Positions 24,273 through 32,395 of a stretch of 43,464 bases of DNA are shown piece by piece. The position numbers were made by a program, and so were the translations under genes. This DNA comes from Pirellulales bacterium (lineage in GTDB: Bacteria > Planctomycetota > Planctomycetia > Pirellulales > Thermoguttaceae): positions 1 to 43,464 of the forward strand of contig JADLEL010000133.1 of NCBI GenBank assembly GCA_020846145.1, read 5' to 3'. Position 1 is the first letter of the stretch. The number at the start of each line of letters is the position of its first letter. Under the pieces are notes generated by a model. It was not told the origin of the DNA and did no database searches. It saw nothing but the letters and a program-made list of their open reading frames with translations.

Positions 24273-25484
24273 ATGACGACATCACGAATCGGAATTTGGT
24301 TGATTGGCGCCAAAGGAGGGGTGGCGACTACCGCAATCGTTGGGGCAATTGCCATCAAGAAGAAGATTATCGGCAAGGCGGGCTTGGTCAGTGAATTGCC
24401 GCAGTTTCAAAAACTCCCGCTGCCCCCGTGGGAAGATTTTGTCATTGCAGGGCATGAAATTCGCCGGACTCACTTGGCCGATGAGGCAAAGCGATTGGTT
24501 GCCGAAAGCCGGACGATTACCTCCGAACTTTTCGAGCAGATTCGCGGGGAGTTGGCGCAGATCGACCGCCGGATTCGGCCGGGCACCATCCGCAACGTCG
24601 GTTCCACGATTTCCGCATTGGCCGATTGGGGACTTCCCGACCCGGCAAGCGAGACGCCGCGGCAGGCCGTCGAACGCTTGCGGCGGGATATGGCCGATTT
24701 CGTGGAGAAGGAAAAAATCGAACATTTGATCTCCGTCAATGTAACCTCGACCGAACCGCATACCCTCGCGGCCGATTCGCTCCCAACGACATGGCCGGAA
24801 CTGGAAAAATTGCTCGATGACCCTCAGGCATGTCCCTTGCCGGCGAGTTCGTTGTATGCGATCGCCGCCTTGGGCGCGGGTTATTCGTACCTGAATTTCA
24901 CGCCGTCGCTGGGGGCGTCGCCCGCGGCGATCGACGACTTAGCCATTCGTCAAAAAACGCGGCATTACGGCTGCGACGGCAAGACCGGCGAAACGCTAAT
25001 GAAGAGCGTGCTCGCCCCCATGTTCGCCCGGCGGAATTTGCAAGTGCTCTCTTGGGTGGGGCACAACATTTTCGGCAACCTGGACGGCCAAGTGCTCAGC
25101 GACCCGGCGAACAAGCACGGCAAGGTGGCGAGCAAGGATCATTTGATCCGCGAAATCTTGGGCTATAAGCCGCACACGCTGGTGTCGATCGAGTACGTGC
25201 CCGACCTGGGCGATTGGAAGACCGCGTGGGACCACGTCCATTTCCACGGCTTCCTCGGCGTGCCGATGACGCTGCAATTCACCTGGCAAGGCTGCGACTC
25301 GGCGCTGGCCGCTCCGCTGGTGCTCGACATGATCCGCTTCACCGACCTTGCCCGGCGCCGCGGCGAAACCGGCCAGATGAAATTCCTCGCTAGTTTTTTC
25401 AAAAGCCCCTACGGCGTGACGGAGCATAACTTCGAACGGCAGTTTCAATGGCTGGAAGCGTGGGCGGATAAAATCGTTGCTTGA
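24273..25484 (+). CDS. Myo-inositol-1-phosphate synthase
   Basis: A 403-residue NAD-dependent enzyme converting glucose-6-phosphate to inositol-1-phosphate, the first step to inositol lipids and other inositol compounds. IGIWLIGAKGGVATT is the N-terminal NAD-binding glycine-rich loop. NFTPSLGASP, DGKTGETLMKSVLAPMF, VLSWVGHNIFGNLDG, KHGKVASKDH and IEYVPDLGDWKTAWDH are characteristic of the bacterial/archaeal-type family. The start at 24273 fits the domain boundary and the candidate promoter; there is no obvious ribosome site. It stands as a single gene, with the next gene's -10-like sequence overlapping its end. Confidence 0.9.
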   Translation: MTTSRIGIWLIGAKGGVATTAIVGAIAIKKKIIGKAGLVSELPQFQKLPLPPWEDFVIAGHEIRRTHLADEAKRLVAESRTITSELFEQIRGELAQIDRRIRPGTIRNVGSTISALADWGLPDPASETPRQAVERLRRDMADFVEKEKIEHLISVNVTSTEPHTLAADSLPTTWPELEKLLDDPQACPLPASSLYAIAALGAGYSYLNFTPSLGASPAAIDDLAIRQKTRHYGCDGKTGETLMKSVLAPMFARRNLQVLSWVGHNIFGNLDGQVLSDPANKHGKVASKDHLIREILGYKPHTLVSIEYVPDLGDWKTAWDHVHFHGFLGVPMTLQFTWQGCDSALAAPLVLDMIRFTDLARRRGETGQMKFLASFFKSPYGVTEHNFERQFQWLEAWADKIVA

Positions 25485-25487
25485 GTG

Positions 25488-25493
25488 TATAAT
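25488..25493 (+). promoter_or_regulatory. Possible -10 box of the methyltransferase gene
   Basis: TATAAT preceded directly by TG, four bases after the stop codon of the inositol-phosphate synthase gene. No good -35 box is seen, so this is tentative. Confidence 0.35.
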
Positions 25494-25548
25494 AATCATT
25501 AGTTCGCGATTTCGATGGTCAATGGAAGCGAAGGCAAGTGAAGGATTC

Positions 25549-26838
25549 ATGCCCAGACAGCAACTTCTATTCGATGCCGCCGCATGCCCGTCGAGGATTC
25601 GCGATCGCACGTCCTCGACTTTTACCGATAATATGAAATTGCCGGTGCATCGATGGTTTCGTTTCAGCGCCGGTTTTAGCGCCGAATGGGCGGAAACTGC
25701 GATCCGTGAGTACGCCGGTGGAATCCCTAATGTACTGGATCCCTTCGCAGGATCGGGAACCACGCTTTTGGCTGCGGATCAAATCGGCGCTGCAGTTTAC
25801 GGAATCGAAGCTCATCCGTTTCTCTATCGGATAGCACGAGCAAAGCTTTTTTATCGAACCGATCCTGAAGAATATGCCAGGCAATCCATGCAGATATTAC
25901 GGAAGGCGGAACGACTCGAAGCGAGCGATTTGAAGAGCTATCCCGATTTGATTCATAAATGCTACGACGTTGACGCCTTGAAAAAATTGGACGTTTTACG
26001 GAAAGCGTTGGTATCGATGGCGGATTCATCACCCGCCGCCGAACTCTGTTGGTTGAGTCTCATCGGCATATTGCGGAAAACGTCCTGCGCCAATACGGCT
26101 CAATGGCAATATATCCTGCCTCGAAAAACGAAAAAGAATCCACTGGACCCCTTTGTCGCTTTTCGGGAATTATCGCGTCAAATTGCGGCGGATATGGCTT
26201 TTTCACAAACCGGCGAACCCTGTAAGGCGAAACTTTTCGCGGGCGATGCACGCACTTGTGAAGGCGTACCGGATGATTTCGCTCAATTGGTGCTATGTTC
26301 TCCACCTTATCCCAACAATTACGATTACGCCGACGCCACTCGGTTGGAAATGTCCTTCATGCAGGAGATACGCGGCTGGGGCGATTTACAGCGAACCATA
26401 AGGGAAAAACTGGTGCGATCGTGTTCCCAGCATGTGCCGGAAAAGGCAATTGATCTGGAGGAAATTCTGTCTCGTAGCGAAGTCGAACCGATTAGCGACG
26501 AGTTATCGGAGGTGTGCCGAGAGTTAGCCGAAGTTCGCCTCACGCGCGGGGGCAAAAAAACCTACCACCTCATGGTAGCATGCTATTTCCTCGATCTGGC
26601 GCAGGTTTGGAATTCCTTGCGAAGAGTTTGCCGTTCACCTTCCCGCGTCTGTTTCGTGATCGGCGATTCCGCTCCTTACGGCGTTTATGTGCCGGTGATG
26701 AAATGGTTGGGCGAATTAGCCTTGGCCGTGGGCTTCAAGTCGTTCTCCTTCGAACAGACGCGCGAGCGCAACGTCAAATGGAAAAACCGAAAACACCGAG
26801 TACCCTTGTGCGAAGGGCGTCTCTGGATCGAGGGTTAG
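25549..26838 (+). CDS. DNA methyltransferase (amino-methyltransferase, SPPY type)
   Basis: A 429-residue S-adenosylmethionine-dependent DNA methyltransferase. Motif I is DPFAGSGTT (64-72) and the catalytic motif is CSPPYPNNYDYAD (S251-P-P-Y254). An SPPY motif is often N4-cytosine but N6-adenine cannot be excluded. Motif I precedes the catalytic motif, with about 180 residues between that may include target recognition. AAGGA before 25549 supports the start. GC is lower than in the flanking housekeeping genes, suggesting acquisition. The stop codon is one base from the ATG of the next gene, so the two are translationally coupled and most likely form a restriction-modification pair. Confidence 0.85.
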   Translation: MPRQQLLFDAAACPSRIRDRTSSTFTDNMKLPVHRWFRFSAGFSAEWAETAIREYAGGIPNVLDPFAGSGTTLLAADQIGAAVYGIEAHPFLYRIARAKLFYRTDPEEYARQSMQILRKAERLEASDLKSYPDLIHKCYDVDALKKLDVLRKALVSMADSSPAAELCWLSLIGILRKTSCANTAQWQYILPRKTKKNPLDPFVAFRELSRQIAADMAFSQTGEPCKAKLFAGDARTCEGVPDDFAQLVLCSPPYPNNYDYADATRLEMSFMQEIRGWGDLQRTIREKLVRSCSQHVPEKAIDLEEILSRSEVEPISDELSEVCRELAEVRLTRGGKKTYHLMVACYFLDLAQVWNSLRRVCRSPSRVCFVIGDSAPYGVYVPVMKWLGELALAVGFKSFSFEQTRERNVKWKNRKHRVPLCEGRLWIEG

Positions 26839-26839
26839 C

Positions 26840-27754
26840 ATGGCAAACGATACACCCAATGAAAACGCATCGGCCGGGCATAAGTTGGGCCAATCGATCG
26901 GCGATTGGTTCGAGGAATGCTTCGTCCTTCCCTTGCTTCAACAGGTTGCGGAAAAGTTGCGTCTTTACCTCGATCATCGTTTTCGCACTCGTAAAGCCCG
27001 GGGGGAGAAAATACTTTGGAAGGATGAAGAAGGAAACATTGTCGATTACGATTTCGTCATGGAATTGGAAGGTTCCGAGGATGAGATTGGAATTCCGGTG
27101 GCTTTTTTCGAATGTTTTTGGCGGAGAGGATCGCGCCATTCCAAGGATAAAGCCCGCGACGACAGCGGCAAGTTGGCTCCCATGAAGCTCGTCCATCCCA
27201 CCGCGCGTTTTTTAGGCATCATCGCCGCGGGCGATTTTACCCAGCCTGCCCGACAATTGATTCTCTCGCGGGATATCGACTTATTTTATGTACCCAAGGA
27301 GAAAGTCATTGCCGCTTTTTCCGCGCTGAAAATGCAAATGGACTATCCCGATCGAGCATCGGAAGCAGAAAAGCAGGATCTGGCCCAACGGTTTTTGCAA
27401 AGCTTAACCGAGAAAATGAGGTCGAAAGCGGCGGGAAAACTACGGAACCTATTAGGGAAGGCGGCAATTAATACCTACCTCGATCGCGTTCGTGCCGTCT
27501 TGGGAGCCACTCCGCAAGAAATCCGTTTTCTGGCTCGGCACTATTCGGCCCCGCGAATTTTTGCAACAATTTCCGCGGCTTCGGCATTCCTGAAAAAACC
27601 CGATTTCGACTTTCGCAATCCCACGGAAACCTACGTCTATCAAATTACGTATTCCAACGGGACCGAATTCGAACGCGTGGTCGATTCCCTGGATTATTTA
27701 CGACAATTACATGAGCAAGCCGAGAAGTTGGCTTCTCATATAGCTTCCCTATAA
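26840..27754 (+). CDS. Putative restriction endonuclease partner of the methyltransferase
   Basis: A 304-residue protein immediately after the methyltransferase (1-bp gap). No named family is recognised with certainty. VDYDFVMELE (D69/D71), a strand with FFECFWRRGSRHSKDK (E91, K102, K104) and a following RDDSGKL resemble a PD-(D/E)XK nuclease core, with the lysine displaced from the usual E-x-K position. The surroundings support a cognate endonuclease or other effector. The second half is mostly helical and ends in a predicted coiled coil (LDYLRQLHEQAEKLASHI). Low GC like its partner. It could instead be a specificity or accessory protein. Confidence 0.55.
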   Translation: MANDTPNENASAGHKLGQSIGDWFEECFVLPLLQQVAEKLRLYLDHRFRTRKARGEKILWKDEEGNIVDYDFVMELEGSEDEIGIPVAFFECFWRRGSRHSKDKARDDSGKLAPMKLVHPTARFLGIIAAGDFTQPARQLILSRDIDLFYVPKEKVIAAFSALKMQMDYPDRASEAEKQDLAQRFLQSLTEKMRSKAAGKLRNLLGKAAINTYLDRVRAVLGATPQEIRFLARHYSAPRIFATISAASAFLKKPDFDFRNPTETYVYQITYSNGTEFERVVDSLDYLRQLHEQAEKLASHIASL

Positions 27755-27770
27755 CGAATGATACTTAGAA

Positions 27771-27842
27771 CTTATCCTAAAACCTAAATTCGTTGGGGTG
27801 GCAGTACAACTGCCACCCCAACCGAGATGGTTTTAGGATAGG
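27771..27842. repeat. Nested palindrome after the R-M pair
   Basis: The outer arms CTTATCCTAAAACC (27771-27784) and GGTTTTAGGATAGG (27829-27842) are complementary at 13 of 14 bases. An inner perfect 13-bp hairpin TTGGGGTGGCAGT (27793-27805)/ACTGCCACCCCAA (27809-27821) has a 3-base loop. It has the same outer-plus-inner design as 22601-22725. It could act as a terminator. Confidence 0.75.
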
Positions 27843-27875
27843 CACTTACACTTCCACATCCTTTAACACTGAAGA

Positions 27876-29186
27876 ATGACCTTGCCCGAACGTAAACCAC
27901 CGCAAAAAAAACGTCCGCGAAACACGAAGGAAGCCGCGTCTGACCGCAAGCCGTCGGGATTTGCCGCGATGGGGCTATCGGCGGGGATGATGTCGGCCTT
28001 GGCGGAGGCCGGTTATCTCGATCCGACGCCGATCCAGGCCGGCTTGATTCCGCCCGCGATTACCGGAAAAGACCTGATGGGCCAGGCGCAAACCGGCACC
28101 GGCAAAACGGCCGCCTTCGCCATCCCGATTCTCGAACGGCTCGAGCCTTATCGCAAAGGCCGCGGCATTCAGGCCATCGTGCTGGTGCCTACGCGGGAGT
28201 TGGCCGTGCAGGTCCGCGACGAGTGCATCAAACTCGCGTTCGGCAGCGAGGCGCGGGTGATGGCGGTCTATGGCGGCAAGCCGATCCGCCAGCAGGTCGA
28301 GGAGCTGCGCCGCGGGTCGGAGTTCGTGGTCGGCACGCCCGGCCGGGTGATGGACCTTATGGACCGCGGCGTGCTGCCGCTTTGCGACATACGTTTCGTG
28401 GTCCTCGACGAGGCCGACCGCATGCTCGACATCGGCTTCCGGCCGGACATCGAAAAGATTCTCCGCAAATGCCCGGCGTCGCGGCAGACGCTGCTTTTAA
28501 GCGCGACCATCCCGCCGCCGGTGAAAAAACTCGCCGAGCGCTACATGCGCGAGCCGGAGATGCTCGATTTTTCCTCGAAGAATCTGGCGGTGGAGACGAT
28601 CGAGCAGTTCTATTTCACCATCGAGCCGGAGCGGAAATACGATTTGCTCATCAAACTGCTGCAGCGCGAACAGCCCAAGCAGGCGATCGTGTTCTGCCGC
28701 ACGCGGAAGGGGACCGAAAGGCTCTATCAAAAGCTCTCGAAGCTCACGCGAAAGGCCGCCACGATCCACGGCGACTTGGCGCAAAACGTGCGCGACCGCG
28801 TGATGGCGCGCTTCCGCGAAGGCAAAATCCGCTTACTCACCGCCACCGACGTCGTCGGCCGCGGGATCGACGTTTCGGGCATTTCGCACATCATCAATTA
28901 CGACATTCCCGAGTTCTGCGACGACTACGTGCATCGCGTGGGCCGCACCGGGCGGATGGGTCGCGAGGGGGTGGCCTTCACTTTCGTCTCGCCCGAGGAG
29001 GGCAACGAGTTGACGCGGATCGAAATGCGCATCAACCGGCTGCTGAAGCGGGACGAGATTCCCGGCTTCACCTCCTACGTCAAGCCGCAGCCGACCGGCG
29101 ATCTCAGCGAAGAAGAAACCGAGGAAGCGGCGCCGAAGCCGCCGGTCTTCGGCCGCGAACCGAAGCGCTATCGCCGGGCGCTATGA
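27876..29186 (+). CDS. DEAD-box ATP-dependent RNA helicase (RhlE-like)
   Basis: A 436-residue RNA helicase. Basic N-terminal tail (residues 1-28), Q-motif region (FAAMGLSAGMMSALAEAGY...TPIQ), Walker A AQTGTGKT (71-78), PTRELA, TPGR, DEAD in VLDEADRM, SAT, and the helicase C-terminal motifs ATDVVGRGIDV and HRVGRTGRMG are all intact. It likely unwinds RNA in ribosome assembly or mRNA decay. The C-terminal tail is short and acidic, then basic. A MITE begins 18 bp after its stop codon. No ribosome site is obvious at the chosen ATG, but an earlier start is not available in frame. Confidence 0.95.
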   Translation: MTLPERKPPQKKRPRNTKEAASDRKPSGFAAMGLSAGMMSALAEAGYLDPTPIQAGLIPPAITGKDLMGQAQTGTGKTAAFAIPILERLEPYRKGRGIQAIVLVPTRELAVQVRDECIKLAFGSEARVMAVYGGKPIRQQVEELRRGSEFVVGTPGRVMDLMDRGVLPLCDIRFVVLDEADRMLDIGFRPDIEKILRKCPASRQTLLLSATIPPPVKKLAERYMREPEMLDFSSKNLAVETIEQFYFTIEPERKYDLLIKLLQREQPKQAIVFCRTRKGTERLYQKLSKLTRKAATIHGDLAQNVRDRVMARFREGKIRLLTATDVVGRGIDVSGISHIINYDIPEFCDDYVHRVGRTGRMGREGVAFTFVSPEEGNELTRIEMRINRLLKRDEIPGFTSYVKPQPTGDLSEEETEEAAPKPPVFGREPKRYRRAL

Positions 29187-29204
29187 GACCCCCTTTCACT
29201 GGGC

Positions 29205-29373
29205 GTAACCGTTCACAGGGGACTGTCCCGATTTTCGCGGCGCAAAAGATGACGGCGCCGTAAAAGTGCTGCGGGAAGGGGACAGGTCCATGTTTTCGGC
29301 CTACCGTTTGTCCGCAAAATACGTTATTCCGCCGAAAAATGGACCAGTTCCCGACCGGGGCGTGAACGCTTAA
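29205..29373 (+). mobile_element. MITE copy D, 169 bp, decayed
   Basis: The same family as 8609-8813, but with about 36 bp missing from the second internal palindrome and the last base of the GTAAGCG end changed. No target duplication remains (cactgggc versus ccgaaaag), consistent with age or rearrangement. Its GTAAGCG end faces the SGNH hydrolase start 26 bp away. Confidence 0.85.
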
Positions 29374-29398
29374 CCGAAAAGTTTGGAGGAAAAAAGAC

Positions 29399-30145
29399 GT
29401 GAAAAAATCAGAGGCGATTCTCTCGGTTCTTTTCCTATTCCTCGCCTGTTCATTCGGCAATGCCCAATCCTTGCCCGAAAAAGCAGATGCGGAAAGCCGC
29501 ATCGCCGATCGGCAAACGTATTTGCAGGAGTTAGGCAAGCAACTGAAGCTCGACTGGCCGAAAAACCGCGCGCTGCACATCGTTTGCCACGGGCATAGCG
29601 TGCCGGCGGGCTATTTCAACACGCCGGAGGTACACACTTTTGATTCCTATCCGCACTTGTGGCACAAGCAACTCGCGGGGAAATATCCCCACGCGGTGAT
29701 CAACGTCATCGTCGCGGCCATCGGCGGGGAAAATGCCGAACAGGGCGCCGCCCGCTTCGAAAGCGACGTACTGGCGATGAAACCAGTTCTCGTAACCATC
29801 GACTACAGCCTGAACGACCGGCGGATCGGTCTTGAGCGGGCGAAAAGGGCGTGGATTTCGATGATCGAGAAAGCCCAAGCCGCCGGCGTCAAAGTGATTT
29901 TACTCACGCCCACGCCCGACACGCGAAACCGATGGGACGATCCGCAAGATCCGCTCGGCGAGCACGCCGCCCAAGTCCGCGCACTGGCGGCGAAATACCA
30001 CACCGGTCTAGTCGATAGCACGAGGGCCTTTCAAGAGCGCGTCGAAAAAGGCGCGAAGATCGAAGATTTGATGTCGCACGTCAATCATCCCAACCGTCGA
30101 GGACACGAGTTGGTGGCGAATGAGTTGATGAAGTGGTTTCCGTGA
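29399..30145 (+). CDS. Secreted SGNH/GDSL-type hydrolase
   Basis: A 248-residue exported protein starting at GTG (29399), with GGAGGA eight bases upstream. Signal peptide to about residue 22. HGHSVPAGYF carries the nucleophile S67 (a GHS variant of GDS), GGENAEQGA the block-II glycine, DYSLNDRR the block-III Asn, and VNHPNRRGHE the late catalytic His (H230). Such enzymes act as esterases or acetyl-esterases on polysaccharides or lipids; the substrate cannot be told. A MITE end is 26 bp upstream of the start, so the promoter is either inside or beyond the MITE. Confidence 0.8.
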   Translation: MKKSEAILSVLFLFLACSFGNAQSLPEKADAESRIADRQTYLQELGKQLKLDWPKNRALHIVCHGHSVPAGYFNTPEVHTFDSYPHLWHKQLAGKYPHAVINVIVAAIGGENAEQGAARFESDVLAMKPVLVTIDYSLNDRRIGLERAKRAWISMIEKAQAAGVKVILLTPTPDTRNRWDDPQDPLGEHAAQVRALAAKYHTGLVDSTRAFQERVEKGAKIEDLMSHVNHPNRRGHELVANELMKWFP

Positions 30146-30388
30146 GCCGTCCACGTTTATCCACGCCTCCGATGTATTCCCGCCGCATTCAAGAAGCATG
30201 GTTCGTGAGCAAAGCGCGGAATGGTTTTGCCGCCTACGGCCCGCCATCGGCATATTGAGACGGGGAAAACCGATGGCGGCCGCGGCCCCGACTTTCGCGT
30301 TCGTTTCGTTACTCTTTTACTTTGATTTGGGACTCATTTCGTTATTTTCCTTCCTTCAAAAATTGACAAAGCTGCTTGATTCTTGTCC
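30146..30388. other. Intergenic gap, nothing recognised
   Basis: An open frame at 30198-30470 overlaps the antisense strand of the Hsp20 gene and has no recognisable features. No promoter or RNA is evident. Confidence 0.35.
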
Positions 30389-30787
30389 TTACTTTGCCGC
30401 CACGGCGATTTTTCGCAGCTTGACGGATTCGGCCTTGGGCAAGTGTAGCGTGAGGACGCCGTCGCCGTAGTCGGCCGAGATTTTTCCGGCGTCGATCGCT
30501 TCGCTGATCTGGAAAGTGCGATAAAAATCGCCGACGTCGTATTCCTGGTGCAAATAGCGCCGATCGTTCCCTTGGCGCGGTTCGACCTTGCCGTGCAAGG
30601 TCAGTTCGCCGTCCTCGAAGCGGATGTCGATGGCGTCGCCGTCGGCGCCGGGCACGTCGGCCAGGAGCAGCAGCTCCTCGGCCTTTTCCACGATATCCAC
30701 GTGGGGGCGGAAAAAACGCCCGCTCCGCGTATGTTCGGCGGCCGCCGCGCCGCCTTCCGCTTTGCTTAACACGTTCTCGGTATTCAT
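30389..30787 (-). CDS. Hsp20/alpha-crystallin small heat-shock protein (1)
   Basis: A 132-residue small heat-shock protein, an ATP-independent holdase. The alpha-crystallin domain runs from about FFRPHVDIVEKAEELLLLADVPG to LTLHLPKAESVKLRKIAV, with the GVLTLHLPKA motif near the end. GAGGAG before the ATG at 30787 is a strong ribosome site and fixes the start. The second Hsp20 gene lies just upstream in the same direction, with four tandem hairpin repeats between them, so the two may be co-transcribed and differentially processed. The C-terminal I-x-I motif is replaced by KIAVAAK. Confidence 0.93.
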   Translation of the reverse strand: MNTENVLSKAEGGAAAAEHTRSGRFFRPHVDIVEKAEELLLLADVPGADGDAIDIRFEDGELTLHGKVEPRQGNDRRYLHQEYDVGDFYRTFQISEAIDAGKISADYGDGVLTLHLPKAESVKLRKIAVAAK

Positions 30788-30836
30788 GTTTCTTTCTCCT
30801 CGTTGGTATTTCGAAATGAGATTCCTTGTTTCGCCC

Positions 30837-30964
30837 ACGACAGGTTGGAAACCTGTCCTACGTTGTTTCCACGACAGGTTGGAAACCTGTGCTACGTTGT
30901 TGCCATGACAGGTTGGAAACCTGTGCTACGTTGTTGCCATGACAGGTTGGAAACCTGTGCTACG
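30837..30964. repeat. Four tandem 34-bp hairpin repeats between two hsp20 genes
   Basis: Three full 34-bp units (30837-30870, 30871-30904, 30905-30938) and a 26-bp fourth (30939-30964). Each contains the palindrome CAGGTTGGAAACCTG followed by TCCTACGTTGT or TGCTACGTTGT. Units differ at only a few bases. There are no spacers, so it is not CRISPR. The last unit supplies the TAG stop codon of the upstream Hsp20 gene. Confidence 0.95.
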
Positions 30965-31391
30965 AAGACACGGGGATTTTTCGGGGCTTGGCGACTTCGG
31001 CTTTTGGCAGCGTGAGCGTCAAAACGCCGTTTAGGAGTTCGGCCGCGACTTTATTGGAATCGACCTCGCAAGGGAGCCGCAACACCCGAGTGAAATCGCC
31101 CACTGGCCGTTCCCGGCGATGGTACGTTAGGCCTTCTTCGGCGATATCGGGCCGCTGGACCTTGACCGTCAGATCGAGGCCGGCCACCGAGATGTCGATC
31201 TGCTCGCTCTTTACGCCTGGAATTTCCATTTCCAACATCAACGCATCGTTTTGATCCCATAAATTGACCGCGGGCTGGCCGCGGCCGGCTGCCGGGTACG
31301 CTCCACCATTCGTGGTGGAACCGAGGAATCCGTTGAGCAGCCGGTCCATTTCGGAACGCAATTGATGGAAAGGATTGAAATAGACAGTCAT
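30960..31391 (-). CDS. Hsp20/alpha-crystallin small heat-shock protein (2)
   Basis: A 143-residue small heat-shock protein. The N-terminal arm (FNPFHQLRSEMDRLLNGF) is typical, followed by an alpha-crystallin domain (VNLWDQNDALMLEMEIPGV to LNGVLTLTLPKAE) and a C-terminal KPRKIPV tail with an I-x-V-type motif that docks neighbouring subunits in oligomers. AAGGAG precedes the ATG at 31391. It is first in order of transcription before the other Hsp20 gene. The stop codon falls inside the tandem repeat, suggesting the array expanded up to the coding region. No CIRCE element is seen upstream. Confidence 0.94.
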   Translation of the reverse strand: MTVYFNPFHQLRSEMDRLLNGFLGSTTNGGAYPAAGRGQPAVNLWDQNDALMLEMEIPGVKSEQIDISVAGLDLTVKVQRPDIAEEGLTYHRRERPVGDFTRVLRLPCEVDSNKVAAELLNGVLTLTLPKAEVAKPRKIPVSS

Positions 31392-31538
31392 TTTGGATTC
31401 TCCTTTTTTGATCGGGACGGTTAATTCTTATCCACCCTAATGGCTATGCAAAGGCTATGCCAAACGATAAACCGAATGACTCAAGTCGTTATATAAGAAG
31501 GACATACGCCGATAATGATTTTTTTACGAATTGAGAAA

Positions 31539-31557
31539 AACTGCCATATTGGCAGTT
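31539..31557. promoter_or_regulatory. Perfect palindrome in the hsp20-fabZ divergent region
   Basis: AACTGCCA-TAT-TGGCAGTT, 8-bp arms with a 3-bp spacer, in the 449-bp gap between the divergent Hsp20 and FabZ genes. It has the size of a dimeric repressor operator. No cognate regulator is known. The rest of the gap (31392-31840) shows no gene. Confidence 0.45.
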
Positions 31558-31840
31558 GAGTTGACCGCTTGATCGGTTCTTGAATGAATACCACTAGGCA
31601 AATACGGTACGGTTTGCTAAGCTCTTAGACCTTATAGTTATTCGGGGCTGCCCGCTGGTATTCCGGTTGTGGAAGTGTTGTTTTCTGGCTATATTGGACG
31701 ATTCGACTCAATTTCGGTCGATATAAATGGGTAACGGGGAGGAATTTTCCCATCCTTCAAGTCGTCGCGGCATTAAGGTTTACCCAAACAGCCGGATTTC
31801 AACGGGGATATACTTCCCCTTACTCCAATCTTCACGCCCC

Positions 31841-32338
31841 ATGCGATTTGTGCTGATTGATCGAATCGTTGAAATCGAGCCGGACGTGAAGATTACGGCC
31901 GTGAAGACCTTGACGCTGGCCGAAGAGTATTTGGCCGATCATTTTCCCAACTTTCCGGTCATGCCTGGGGTGTTGATGGTGGAGGCGATGACCCAAACCG
32001 GGGCTTGGCTGGTCCGCGCCAGCGAAAATTTCCGTCATTCGATCGTGATCTTGAAAGAGGCCGCGAACGTGAAATACGGCCAGTTTTTCGAACCCGGCCA
32101 AACGATGACGATTCGCGCGGAAATCATCAAGCGAAGCGATTCCGAGACGAAACTCAAGGCGAGCGGAACGGTGGATGACCGCGTGATCGTGAGCGGGCGG
32201 TTGACCTTGAAGCAATACAATTTGGGCGACGCCGCCCCGCTCCATCGGGAAACCGACCGGCAGATCATCCGCGAAATGAAAGCGCAATTCGCATTGCTCA
32301 GTCAGTCGTCGCGGAATTTGGCGGAATTGACCATTTAA
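31841..32338 (+). CDS. FabZ-family 3-hydroxyacyl-ACP dehydratase (1)
   Basis: A 165-residue hotdog-fold dehydratase. H34 in DHFPNFPVMPGVLMVEAMTQ and E48 are the FabZ catalytic pair. The protein should remove water from 3-hydroxyacyl-ACP during chain elongation. The start at 31841 matches the family N-terminus (MRFVLIDRIVEIEP); the upstream extension to 31727 is rejected because it has no family match and no ribosome site. It heads a run of five genes for acyl-chain synthesis. The C-terminal 20 residues are longer than in minimal FabZ. Confidence 0.9.
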   Translation: MRFVLIDRIVEIEPDVKITAVKTLTLAEEYLADHFPNFPVMPGVLMVEAMTQTGAWLVRASENFRHSIVILKEAANVKYGQFFEPGQTMTIRAEIIKRSDSETKLKASGTVDDRVIVSGRLTLKQYNLGDAAPLHRETDRQIIREMKAQFALLSQSSRNLAELTI

Positions 32339-32395
32339 CGAAACATTTAGACCGGGGACGAGGACGCCCCGGCTCGCTAATACGAAAAACATTCC

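Noticed and set aside
29250..29373. Outward promoter inside the MITE
   Set aside because: TTTTCG..CAAAAT and TTGTCC..TTATCC fits were poor in spacing or sequence and not consistent among copies.
30198..30470. 90-aa hydrophobic ORF
   Set aside because: It overlaps the Hsp20 gene on the opposite strand and has no ribosome site or known family.
30837..30964. CRISPR array
   Set aside because: The units are directly tandem with no variable spacers, and no cas genes are present.
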